Shown here: positions 1-5,386 of the stretch, one piece after another | How positions within the stretch are numbered: the first letter of the stretch is position 1 | Layout of the letters: every line of letters begins with the position of its first letter | Source: Rhodospirillales bacterium | Lineage (GTDB): Bacteria; Pseudomonadota; Alphaproteobacteria; Acetobacterales; Acetobacteraceae | Reading direction: 5' to 3' | Assembly (NCBI GenBank): GCA_015654825.1 | Contig: JAATGE010000501.1 | Coordinates: 1 to 5,487, forward strand | Length of the DNA stretch: 5,487 nt | The notes under the pieces: generated by a model | What the model was told of the DNA's origin: nothing | Database searches by the model: none | Seen by the model: the letters and a program-made list of their open reading frames with translations, nothing else | Program-made: the position numbers and the translations under genes

Positions 1-37
1 AGGGGGGGCGATGCGACATCAGACCGACAATTTTCAT

Positions 38-55
38 CGCGCCACACTGGCGCGG
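38..55 (+). promoter_or_regulatory. Compact inverted repeat upstream of gene 1
   Basis: CGCGCCA at 38-44 and TGGCGCG at 48-54 are perfect reverse complements around a 3-base centre, and a T-G wobble (37/55) can extend the stem. It is not followed by a T tract, so it is not a standard intrinsic terminator. It could be an operator, a 5'-UTR hairpin or the remains of a terminator. A comparable hairpin sits in the same position relative to the shared CTTCGYGACYAAA element before gene 2 (1404-1432). Confidence 0.5.
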
Positions 56-82
56 CCCTTCGCGACTAAACCAAAAACGGAC

Positions 83-88
83 AAGGTG
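83..88 (+). promoter_or_regulatory. Ribosome binding site of gene 1
   Basis: AAGGTG lies five bases before the ATG at 94. The spacing is good and supports that start, which also places a complete signal peptide at the N-terminus. Confidence 0.75.
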
Positions 89-93
89 AATTC

Positions 94-1299
94 ATGTCGA
101 ATGTAAAAGGAAAGACCGGCCGCGTGATTGCGGCGGCCCTGCCGCTGGCGATTGCATTGATCAGCGGCGCGGCGCAGGCCAATCCGTACTCCGAAACGGT
201 ACTGCACAGCTTCAACAACGCCGATGGCGAGCGCCTGTATGGCGGCATTGTGCGCGACAAGCTGGGCAACACCTATGGCACGGCCTGGATCGGCGGCGCC
301 AACAATCTTGGCGACATCTACAAGATTGCGCCGGACGGCACAACAACCGTGCTGTATTCCTTCACCGGCGGCCTGGACGGCGGCAACCCGCCCAACACGC
401 CTATCCTGGAAGGCAATTTTCTATACGGCACCACGGAAAGCGGCGGCAGCAGCGGGTTCTACGGCACGCTGTACCGGTTCAACATCAAAACCGGCAAAAT
501 GACCATCCTCTTCAATTTCACCCAGACCTCCGGCGGCTTTCCGATCGGCGCGCTGCTGCGTGACGGCAGCGGCAATTTCTACGGCACCACACAGAAGTTC
601 GGCGCCGACGCCGCCGGCGTGATCTTCCAGTTCTCCGTGAAGGCCGGCTATAAAATCCTGTATTCGTTCACCAACGGCGCCGATGGCGGCGATCCCACCA
701 GCGACCTTTCGCTCGACCAGGCCGGCAACGTGTACGGGGTCACCAACAGCGGCAACTCCAACAACGGCACGGTCTTCAAGCTTACGCCGGCGGGTGTATT
801 CACCACCCTCTACACGTTCCCCAATGCCGACCTGGCGCCAAGCTACCCGAATGGCGGCCTGGCGATCGACAAGAACGGCAATATCTACGGCACCTACGGT
901 CTCGGGGGTACGGATTGCGACGGCACGGGTAGGGGCTGCGGCGGCATTTTCGAAATCACCGCCGCCGGCCGTTATGTTGCGCTGCATAATTTTGCCGGCA
1001 CCGACGGCGCCTATCCGATCAGCGACCTGCGCCTGAAGGGCAGAACCCTGTATGGCACGACCGAGGGGCTTGTCTCCGGCGGCACCCAAACGACTGACGG
1101 CGGCAACGTATGGACCTTCTCGCTGGGCAAGAAAACACTGAACGTGTTGTACCAATTCAACTCCAGCCTCAACGACCCCTTCTTTCCCAACGGGGCAGCC
1201 CCGCTTGCGGATTCCAGCGGCAACGTATTCGGCGCCTCGCTGTATGGCGGCACCAATAGCGATGGCGCCGTCTATGAACTCAGCCCGCCCGCCAACTAG
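94..1299 (+). CDS. Secreted seven-repeat GloVer (TIGR03803-type) protein, paralogue 1
   Basis: This 401-residue protein is probably an exported beta-propeller of unknown function. Residues 1-29 form a signal peptide: basic start (K5, K7, R10), hydrophobic core 11-25, and cleavage after AQA29. Seven GloVer units follow at about 34-82, 83-134, 135-185, 186-234, 235-292, 293-347 and 348-401. Typical unit motifs are VLYSFTGGLDG (86-96) and GNVYGVT (211-217). Unit 2 has the variant LEGNFLYGTT, as does gene 2. The mature protein has only two cysteines, C275 and C282, in a loop of unit 5 (DCDGTGRGCGG), which are disulfide candidates. The protein ends at unit 7 with YELSPPAN, with no membrane anchor, PEP-CTERM or other sorting tail. 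Units 3 and 6 depart most from the consensus. Family membership is seen in the repeats; the propeller fold and the location outside the cytoplasm are inferred. Confidence 0.9.
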   Translation: MSNVKGKTGRVIAAALPLAIALISGAAQANPYSETVLHSFNNADGERLYGGIVRDKLGNTYGTAWIGGANNLGDIYKIAPDGTTTVLYSFTGGLDGGNPPNTPILEGNFLYGTTESGGSSGFYGTLYRFNIKTGKMTILFNFTQTSGGFPIGALLRDGSGNFYGTTQKFGADAAGVIFQFSVKAGYKILYSFTNGADGGDPTSDLSLDQAGNVYGVTNSGNSNNGTVFKLTPAGVFTTLYTFPNADLAPSYPNGGLAIDKNGNIYGTYGLGGTDCDGTGRGCGGIFEITAAGRYVALHNFAGTDGAYPISDLRLKGRTLYGTTEGLVSGGTQTTDGGNVWTFSLGKKTLNVLYQFNSSLNDPFFPNGAAPLADSSGNVFGASLYGGTNSDGAVYELSPPAN

Positions 1300-1307
1300 G
1301 GCCGCGT

Positions 1308-1330
1308 CGGGCGGCTGTTGGCTCCGCCCG
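1308..1330 (+). promoter_or_regulatory. GC-rich hairpin just after gene 1
   Basis: CGGGCGG (1308-1314) pairs perfectly with CCGCCCG (1324-1330) around a 9-base loop, starting eight bases after the stop codon. There is no T tract behind it. It may limit read-through or protect the 3' end of the gene 1 message, but a short all-GC stem is weak evidence in DNA of this composition. Confidence 0.4.
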
Positions 1331-1334
1331 CGCT

Positions 1335-1353
1335 TCCCTGGTGACCGCAGGGG
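1335..1353 (+). promoter_or_regulatory. Small hairpin in the gene 1-2 gap
   Basis: CCCTG (1336-1340) and CAGGG (1348-1352) can pair around a 7-base loop, with a possible T-G wobble at 1335/1353. On its own it is short enough to arise by chance. It is listed because it lies between two stronger hairpins. Confidence 0.25.
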
Positions 1354-1357
1354 CTGA

Positions 1358-1394
1358 CACAGGTTCGCGCCGGCAAGATTGGTGCGAACCTGTG
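1358..1394 (+). promoter_or_regulatory. Long perfect inverted repeat between genes 1 and 2
   Basis: CACAGGTTCGC (1358-1368) and GCGAACCTGTG (1384-1394) are an 11-bp perfect inverted repeat. The stem continues inward with one G-T wobble (1369/1383) and two C-G pairs, giving 14 pairs closed by a 9-base loop (1372-1380). The arms have mixed sequence rather than pure GC, which makes chance less likely than for its neighbours. No T tract follows, so it is not a classical intrinsic terminator. An operator for a dimeric regulator, an RNA stability or processing stem, or part of a factor-dependent terminator are the options. Confidence 0.65.
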
Positions 1395-1403
1395 GACCGC
1401 AAT

Positions 1404-1432
1404 CCGGCGCGCACGCATCTGCAGCGCGTCGG
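1404..1432 (+). promoter_or_regulatory. Hairpin in the gene 2 leader, matching the gene 1 leader
   Basis: CCGGCGCGC (1404-1412) pairs with GCGCGTCGG (1424-1432) over nine positions with one G-T wobble, around an 11-base loop. It is immediately followed by CTTCGTGACCAAA (1433-1445), which matches CTTCGCGACTAAA behind the gene 1 hairpin at 11 of 13 positions. The position suggests a leader copied along with the gene. Confidence 0.5.
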
Positions 1433-1450
1433 CTTCGTGACCAAAGTAAT

Positions 1451-1456
1451 GAGGTG
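1451..1456 (+). promoter_or_regulatory. Ribosome binding site deciding the gene 2 start
   Basis: GAGGTG is six bases before the ATG at 1463. It decides against the in-frame upstream ATG at 1379, which lies inside the loop of the 1358-1394 hairpin and would put 28 arginine-rich residues before the signal peptide. Confidence 0.75.
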
Positions 1457-1462
1457 CCGCTT

Positions 1463-2701
1463 ATGTCGAACGGAAAATTCATCGGACCCAGCGCGGCTGC
1501 TTGCCTGGCCGCTGCTGCCCTGGGGGCAGCAGGGCCGCTTCCCGCGCGCGCGCAATCATACACCGAAACGGTTCTGCACAGTTTCGGCGGTAGCGACGGA
1601 TCGACGCCGTACGGCGCCGTCGTGCTCGACAAGGCGGGCAATCTCTACGGCACCACGGTGAAGGGCGGCGCCGCCAACGCCGGCACGATATTCAAAATCG
1701 CCGCGGACGGAACATTCACCACCCTCTACAGCTTCAAGGGCAGTTCCGACGGTGCCAATCCTTATGGCGGCCCGATAAAAATCGGCGATTACCTGTACGG
1801 CACTACCTACCAGGGCGGCGCGCTGCTGAAGGGGGTGATCTATAAACTACGCATCAGCACCGGCACGCTCGCCGTGCTGCACACATTCGACTGGATCGAT
1901 GGCGTGTATCCGCTTGGCAGCCTGGTGGCCGACCACGCCGGTAACGTGTTCGGTGCCGCAACGCATGGCGGCTCAACCGGCGATCAGTGTTTCGGCTCGC
2001 AGGGCTGCGGCACCGTGTTTGAATATTCGGCTTCCGGCACATTCAGGGTGCTGTATTCCTTCAACGGACCCAACGGCACGTTCGGTGCCGATGTTGCCAC
2101 TCCCGCTTCCGGCCTGATTGTCGATTCCGCCGGCAATCTTTATGGCGCCGCCGAGCACGGACCCGGCGCCACCGGCGGCGGCGCCTACGTGGTACAACCG
2201 AATGGCGACGAACAATGGCTGTGCGGCTTCCCCTATTCCGCGGTGGGCGCAGTCACGCTGGATGGGCGGGGCGATCTGTTCGGCAGCCTGCAAACCGGCG
2301 GCGGCACCGGCTGCGGCGGCGCCGGCTGCGGCAGCCTGTACGAAATCACCTCCGCCGATGCTTGCGGCGACCTGTACAATTTCCCAGGCGGCGCGCAAGG
2401 CGATACGCCGCTGGCCGGCATGCTACTGTACCACGGCATATTTTACGGCACCACCAGCGGCAACGGGAAACCCAATGATCCCGGAACGGTATTTTCGTAC
2501 GATCCGGGCGGCCGCCGCGCGCCCGGTACCATGACGGTGCTGCACCGGTTCACCCCTGCGTCCGGCGACGGCGCAGCGCCGGGCGGCGGCACGCTGGCGC
2601 GCGACAAGGCGGGCAATCTGTACGGCACCACCCAGAGCGGCGGGGCGATGAAGGGCGGCACGGTGTATAAATTGAGCCCTGTCAGCGCGCGGCCGCGCTG
2701 A
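1463..2701 (+). CDS. Secreted seven-repeat GloVer protein, paralogue 2
   Basis: The 412-residue product has a signal peptide at 1-30 (alanine-rich core, cleavage after ARA30). Seven GloVer units follow at about 35-83, 84-134, 135-192, 193-248, 249-300, 301-355 and 356-407, then the short tail SARPR. Clear motifs are DKAGNLYGTT in both unit 1 (56-65) and unit 7 (381-390). It is closest to paralogue 1 at the start: ETVLHSF opens both mature proteins, and unit 2 shares the G-x-x-LYGTT variant and a closing STG/KTG turn. The mature chain has six cysteines. C176/C182 (unit 3) and C284/C289 (unit 5) sit in loops ending GCG; C254 and C301 lie in the first strands of units 5 and 6. Unit 5 is short, with its DG loop nearly gone. 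No C-terminal anchor is present. The start at 1463 is chosen on the signal peptide and ribosome binding site. Function is unknown. Confidence 0.9.
   Translation: MSNGKFIGPSAAACLAAAALGAAGPLPARAQSYTETVLHSFGGSDGSTPYGAVVLDKAGNLYGTTVKGGAANAGTIFKIAADGTFTTLYSFKGSSDGANPYGGPIKIGDYLYGTTYQGGALLKGVIYKLRISTGTLAVLHTFDWIDGVYPLGSLVADHAGNVFGAATHGGSTGDQCFGSQGCGTVFEYSASGTFRVLYSFNGPNGTFGADVATPASGLIVDSAGNLYGAAEHGPGATGGGAYVVQPNGDEQWLCGFPYSAVGAVTLDGRGDLFGSLQTGGGTGCGGAGCGSLYEITSADACGDLYNFPGGAQGDTPLAGMLLYHGIFYGTTSGNGKPNDPGTVFSYDPGGRRAPGTMTVLHRFTPASGDGAAPGGGTLARDKAGNLYGTTQSGGAMKGGTVYKLSPVSARPR
1628..2631 (+). repeat. 29-bp near-identical segments in the first and last blades of gene 2
   Basis: Bases 1628-1656 and 2603-2631 are identical at 28 of 29 positions (they differ only at 1645/2620, C versus G). 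Both encode DKAGNLYGTT. The copies are 975 bp (325 codons) apart and in frame. The other blades of the gene match this core much less well at the DNA level. The feature spans both copies and the sequence between them. Confidence 0.8.
2303..2332 (+). repeat. 15-bp tandem duplication creating a cysteine pair in gene 2
   Basis: Two adjacent 15-base units, 2303-2317 and 2318-2332, differ at one base and encode GTGCG followed by GAGCG (residues 281-290). The duplication is in frame and supplies the second of the two cysteines (C284, C289) in the unit 5 loop. A flanking 10-base copy, CGGCAGCCTG, occurs at 2281-2290 and 2329-2338. Confidence 0.75.
2682..2701 (+). promoter_or_regulatory. Hairpin ending on the stop codon of gene 2
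   Basis: TCAGCGCG (2682-2689) and CGCGCTGA (2694-2701) form a perfect 8-bp stem with a 4-base CGGC loop. The right arm contains the TGA stop. It encodes the extra tail SARPR, which the other paralogues lack. No T tract follows. It might slow terminating ribosomes or shield the 3' end of the gene 2 message. Confidence 0.5.
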
Positions 2702-2746
2702 GCATGGTCCCGGCATGGTGCAATCCAACTAATCGGCCACGTGTAA

Positions 2747-2752
2747 AAGGGA
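2747..2752 (+). promoter_or_regulatory. Ribosome binding site of gene 3
   Basis: AAGGGA lies 11 bases before the ATG at 2764, which is slightly long. The in-frame alternatives are 2704, three bases after the gene 2 stop but with 20 extra residues before the signal peptide and no good site in front, and 2776 (M5), whose spacing is too long. The surrounding bases, AAGGGAATTCA, resemble AAGGTGAATTCA at the gene 1 start. Confidence 0.55.
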
Positions 2753-2763
2753 ATTCACGGATC

Positions 2764-4023
2764 ATGATCGAATCGATGGCAGGACGGGCGGCATCAGCCA
2801 TGCCGGCCGCTGCACTGCTCGGCGTCGCGCTGGCTTGCGCCGCACCGGCACAGGCCAAACCCTTCACAGTGCTGTACGCCTTCACCGGAGCGCAGGATGG
2901 CAGCATGCCGCAGATTGCGCTCGGTCCGCAGGGCACCCTGTTGGGCGTGGGCAAGTACGGCGGCCTGACTGACAAGAACGCGCAAACCACCTTCGGCACC
3001 GCATTCACCATGACTGCCTCAGGTAGCCTGACCACGCTGCACGCGTTCAAGGGCGCGCCGGACGGCAACAACCCGGTTGCGGTTGCCGCCGATGCGGCCG
3101 GCAATTTGTTCGGCGCCGCCTATGGCGGGCCGAATGGCTGCATCAGCGGCGGTTGCGGCGAGCTTTTCAAGATCGCCGCAGGCAGCGTTGTTGTTACACG
3201 TCTGCATGCTTTTGTCGGCGGCAGCATAGATGGCGCTGTGCCGCAGTCCCTGACCCTGGATCCGTCGGGCAACATCTATGGCGCAACGGCCTTCGGCGGC
3301 AGTGAAGGGTGCAATGACCGCTACGGATGCGGCACCATATTCAGCTTGAGCGCTGCGGGAAAATATCACCTGCTGCATCGCTTCACCAACGGCGCCGACG
3401 GCAGCTTTCCCACCGGGCAGCTGGCGGTGGACAGCGCGGGCAATGTGTACGGCAGCGACGCGACCGGCGGCACCGGCTACGGCGTGACATTCCGGATCTC
3501 GCCCGCCGGACTCTTGACGGTGCTGCATTCGTTCGCCCTCGGTACGGACGGCGGCCAGCCGGGCGGCGTGGTGCTGGATGGAAGCGGTAATCTTTACGGT
3601 TCGGCCTATCTTGGCGGCGCCGGCAGTTCAGGGGTGATCTACAAGATCGATGCCGGCGGCAATTTCAGCGTGCTGTACAGCTTCAAGGGCGGAGCGGACG
3701 GCGCCGGCCCCACCGGCGCCATGGCCATCGATGGCGCGGGCAATCTGTTCGGCACCGCCGCCTATGGCGGCCAGTCGTTGAATTTTTCCGGCTGCGCCGA
3801 CAATGCCGGCATCAGCACGCTCGGCTGTGGCGTTGTGTTCGAAATCAGCCCGGCCGGAAAGGAAACGGTACTGCATCAGTTCACCGGCCTTGGTGACGGC
3901 GGCGCGCCCAACGGCCTGGTGCGCGCGGCGAACGGCCAGTTGTTCGGCGCCACGCGCGTCGGCGGGCCGCTGCCCTTCAACGGTCTTGCCGGATCCGGCA
4001 CGATTTATCAGGTGACGCCATGA
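2764..4023 (+). CDS. Secreted seven-repeat GloVer protein, paralogue 3
   Basis: The 419-residue product has a signal peptide at 1-31 (core around 14-26, cleavage after AQA31). Seven units follow at about 34-87, 88-139, 140-199, 200-249, 250-299, 300-365 and 366-419, ending exactly at YQVTP. Units 4-6 are close to consensus (for example VLYSFKGGADG at 303-313), while unit 1 is diverged (GTLLGVGKYGG). This protein is richest in cysteine loops: C126/C131, C183/C189 and C344/C355, with every second cysteine in GCG shortly before a (L/I/V)F strand. These are its only mature cysteines. Unit 6 has the longest loop. The VALAC sequence in the signal peptide is a poor lipobox and the AQA site is better. 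The stop overlaps an ATG as ATGA (4020-4023), in frame with gene 4. It probably shares a message with genes 2 and 4. Function is unknown. Confidence 0.9.
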   Translation: MIESMAGRAASAMPAAALLGVALACAAPAQAKPFTVLYAFTGAQDGSMPQIALGPQGTLLGVGKYGGLTDKNAQTTFGTAFTMTASGSLTTLHAFKGAPDGNNPVAVAADAAGNLFGAAYGGPNGCISGGCGELFKIAAGSVVVTRLHAFVGGSIDGAVPQSLTLDPSGNIYGATAFGGSEGCNDRYGCGTIFSLSAAGKYHLLHRFTNGADGSFPTGQLAVDSAGNVYGSDATGGTGYGVTFRISPAGLLTVLHSFALGTDGGQPGGVVLDGSGNLYGSAYLGGAGSSGVIYKIDAGGNFSVLYSFKGGADGAGPTGAMAIDGAGNLFGTAAYGGQSLNFSGCADNAGISTLGCGVVFEISPAGKETVLHQFTGLGDGGAPNGLVRAANGQLFGATRVGGPLPFNGLAGSGTIYQVTP

Positions 4024-4046
4024 GCGGCGGCAATTCCACCAGCGCG

Positions 4047-4072
4047 GCGCGGCGCGCATCACATGGCCGCGC
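4047..4072 (+). promoter_or_regulatory. GC-rich inverted repeat in the gene 3-4 gap
   Basis: GCGCGGC (4047-4053) and GCCGCGC (4066-4072) can form a 7-bp stem with a 12-base loop; a second GCGCGGC at 4042-4048 could compete. The sequence is almost pure G and C, so chance is a fair explanation. No T tract follows. Confidence 0.3.
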
Positions 4073-4088
4073 GGCGGCGGATTCGGGC

Positions 4089-4094
4089 AGAGGG
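4089..4094 (+). promoter_or_regulatory. Ribosome binding site deciding the gene 4 start
   Basis: AGAGGG is nine bases before the ATG at 4104. It favours this start over the in-frame ATG at 4020 that overlaps the gene 3 stop. The upstream start would add 28 polar and basic residues to the signal peptide. Confidence 0.65.
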
Positions 4095-4103
4095 CAAGCG
4101 ATC

Positions 4104-5336
4104 ATGGAAACAACATCACTGCACGGAAGGCTGGCACATTGCGGCGGCACAGCCGCACTGGCGGTGCTGGCGCTGGCATGGCTTGCGCCGGCGGCACTCG
4201 CCGAAACCACGCTGACACTGCATTCCTTTGCCGGCGGCCAGGATGGGCAGTTCCCCAATGCCGGCGTTGTGCTGGATAGTGCCGGAAATGTGTTCGGCAC
4301 CACCGCGGGCGGCGGCAAGGACAATTTCGGCACCCTGTTCAAGGTGAGTGCCACCGGCGCCTACCGGGTGCTGCATCATTTCATAGGCAGCGACGGCAAA
4401 TTTCCCTTTGCCACGCTGGTGAAGGATGCTCACGGTGTGCTGTATGGCACCGCCTATGCCGGCGGCGCGAACGGTTTCGGCGTGGTGTTCAGCCTGAACC
4501 ATGGCACGCTGAAGGTGCTGTACAGCTTCGGCGGGGGCAATGACGGCAAGTTCCCCGCCGCCGGCGTGGTGCTTGATGCGGCGGGCAATCTGTACGGTAC
4601 CACCGCCTATGGCGGCGCCTATGGTGCGGGCACCGTGTTTCAGCTGAATGCGGCCGGGACCGAAAAAGTGCTGTACAGTTTCCACGGCACGATGGATGGC
4701 GATACCCCGGTGGGCGCGCCCGTGCTGGACGATGCCGGCAATCTCTATGGCGTGACCTCCGGCGGCGGAACCGCCGGCCTTGGCGCGGTGTTCAGGGTAG
4801 CGCCGGACGGAACCGAAACAGTACTGCACAGTTTCACCGGCGGCGAGCATGACGGCGCGATGCCCTATGGCGCCCTCGTGCGTGACAAGGAAGGCACGCT
4901 GTACGGCACCACGACCGCCGGCGTGTACAATATCGGTGGATTTGGTCCCGGCTCGGGCAGCATTTTCAAAATCACCAGCGACGGGACGGAAAGCCTGCTG
5001 TACGGATTCTGCGCAACGGGCGATTGCGGCGACGGGACAAATCCGTACGGCGGCGTGGTGCTCGGCCATGACGGCATGGTCTATGGCGTGGCGGCCGGCG
5101 GGTGGGCGTTCGGCGTCCTGTACGGTGTCAATACGGCAACGTTACAGGAAACCCCGCTAAATTACTTTACGAACAATCAGGTCAACGGCCTGTCCATACC
5201 GAATATCGGCGCACAGCCGACCGGCCCGCTGGCGCTCAGCGGCGCAGGCAGCCTGTACGGCACCACGCTGGGCGGGGGCACCACCAGCGGTAACGACCGC
5301 TATGGGCTGGGCACGGTGTATGTCGTGACGCCATGA
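4104..5336 (+). CDS. Secreted seven-repeat GloVer protein, paralogue 4
   Basis: The 410-residue product has a signal peptide at 1-33 (core 16-30, cleavage after ALA33). Seven units follow at about 36-85, 86-134, 135-185, 186-236, 237-294, 295-348 and 349-410, ending at YVVTP. Units 1, 3 and 4 are the most regular in the window: GVVLDSAGNVFGTT (54-67) and GVVLDAAGNLYGTT (154-167) are nearly the same in protein and DNA, suggesting recent copying within the gene. The only mature cysteines are C303 and C308, in the DG loop of unit 6 (FCATGDCGDG), a different place from the other paralogues. The unit 7 loop GNDRYGLG (396-403) matches the unit 3 loop CNDRYGCG of paralogue 3 but lacks both cysteines. 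No anchor follows the last unit. If translation began at 4020, the gene would overlap gene 3 and be 438 residues long. Function is unknown. Confidence 0.9.
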   Translation: METTSLHGRLAHCGGTAALAVLALAWLAPAALAETTLTLHSFAGGQDGQFPNAGVVLDSAGNVFGTTAGGGKDNFGTLFKVSATGAYRVLHHFIGSDGKFPFATLVKDAHGVLYGTAYAGGANGFGVVFSLNHGTLKVLYSFGGGNDGKFPAAGVVLDAAGNLYGTTAYGGAYGAGTVFQLNAAGTEKVLYSFHGTMDGDTPVGAPVLDDAGNLYGVTSGGGTAGLGAVFRVAPDGTETVLHSFTGGEHDGAMPYGALVRDKEGTLYGTTTAGVYNIGGFGPGSGSIFKITSDGTESLLYGFCATGDCGDGTNPYGGVVLGHDGMVYGVAAGGWAFGVLYGVNTATLQETPLNYFTNNQVNGLSIPNIGAQPTGPLALSGAGSLYGTTLGGGTTSGNDRYGLGTVYVVTP

Positions 5337-5386
5337 GGCGCAGCCGGCCCCGCCTCCCGCCGCTGCCCCCGGCTGCTCTGCAATAA
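5333..5386 (+). other. Possible 17-codon leader ORF between genes 4 and 5
   Basis: The stop of gene 4 is again in ATGA form, and its ATG (5333) opens a short frame reading MRRSRPRLPPLPPAALQ. It ends at a TAA (5384-5386) touching the ribosome binding site of gene 5. A product is doubtful, but the arrangement could pass ribosomes from gene 4 to gene 5. The 13 bases at 5325-5337 are the same as those at 4012-4024 around the gene 3 stop. Confidence 0.25.
5340..5376 (+). promoter_or_regulatory. Inverted repeat in the gene 4-5 gap
   Basis: GCAGCCGG (5340-5347) and CCGGCTGC (5369-5376) are perfect 8-bp arms around a 21-base C-rich loop, a few bases after the gene 4 stop. The lack of a T tract argues against a simple intrinsic terminator. 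Confidence 0.4.

Larger units (their letters stand above)
1..93 (+). promoter_or_regulatory. Leader region upstream of the first array gene
   Basis: This stretch contains no gene I can support. It holds an inverted repeat at 38-54, the element CTTCGCGACTAAA at 58-70 that recurs before the second gene, and a Shine-Dalgarno site at 83-88. No convincing -35/-10 pair is visible, so a promoter is expected here or further left but cannot be placed. The frame starting at base 1 stays open to a TAA at 67-69 and could be the tail of an upstream gene. However, the last part of that frame matches the non-coding leader of gene 2, which favours a non-coding reading. Confidence 0.5.

Noticed and set aside
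1..69. Tail of an upstream gene ending at TAA 67-69
   Set aside because: The frame is open but only 22 codons are visible and they resemble nothing known. The last bases fall in an element shared with the non-coding leader of gene 2.
11..106. Small ORF from ATG 11 to TAA 104-106 overlapping the gene 1 start
   Set aside because: Its 31 codons have no proper Shine-Dalgarno site and no recognisable product, and it runs through the leader and the gene 1 ribosome binding site.
1379..1462. Upstream start for gene 2 at 1379
   Set aside because: It would place 28 arginine-rich residues before the signal peptide, lies in a hairpin loop and lacks the ribosome binding site that 1463 has.
421..1641. 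Antisense open frame of 406 codons across genes 1 and 2
   Set aside because: It lies opposite two clear signal-peptide and repeat genes and spans the hairpin-rich gap. Its product is an Ala/Gly/Arg-rich mirror of the repeats with no recognisable domain. Long antisense frames are expected opposite GGC-rich repetitive genes.
2738..2743. CACGTG palindrome as an operator
   Set aside because: A single six-base palindrome in GC-rich DNA is expected by chance and nothing around it supports a regulatory site.
2836..2840. Lipoprotein signal (VALAC) in gene 3
   Set aside because: Positions -3 A and -2 L fit the lipobox poorly, and a good signal peptidase I site (AQA before KPF) follows a few residues later.
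4116..5069. Antisense open frame of 317 codons opposite gene 4
   Set aside because: Its translation is a periodic mirror of the gene 4 blades with no start context or family match. It is a compositional shadow.
94..5336. CRISPR array or DNA-level tandem repeats
   Set aside because: The repetition is at the protein level with a period of about 150-190 bases and low DNA identity. There are no uniform repeats or spacers.
1308..5376. Intrinsic transcription terminators between the genes
   Set aside because: Every gap has a GC-rich inverted repeat but none is followed by a run of T on either strand, so I list them as structures and do not call terminators.
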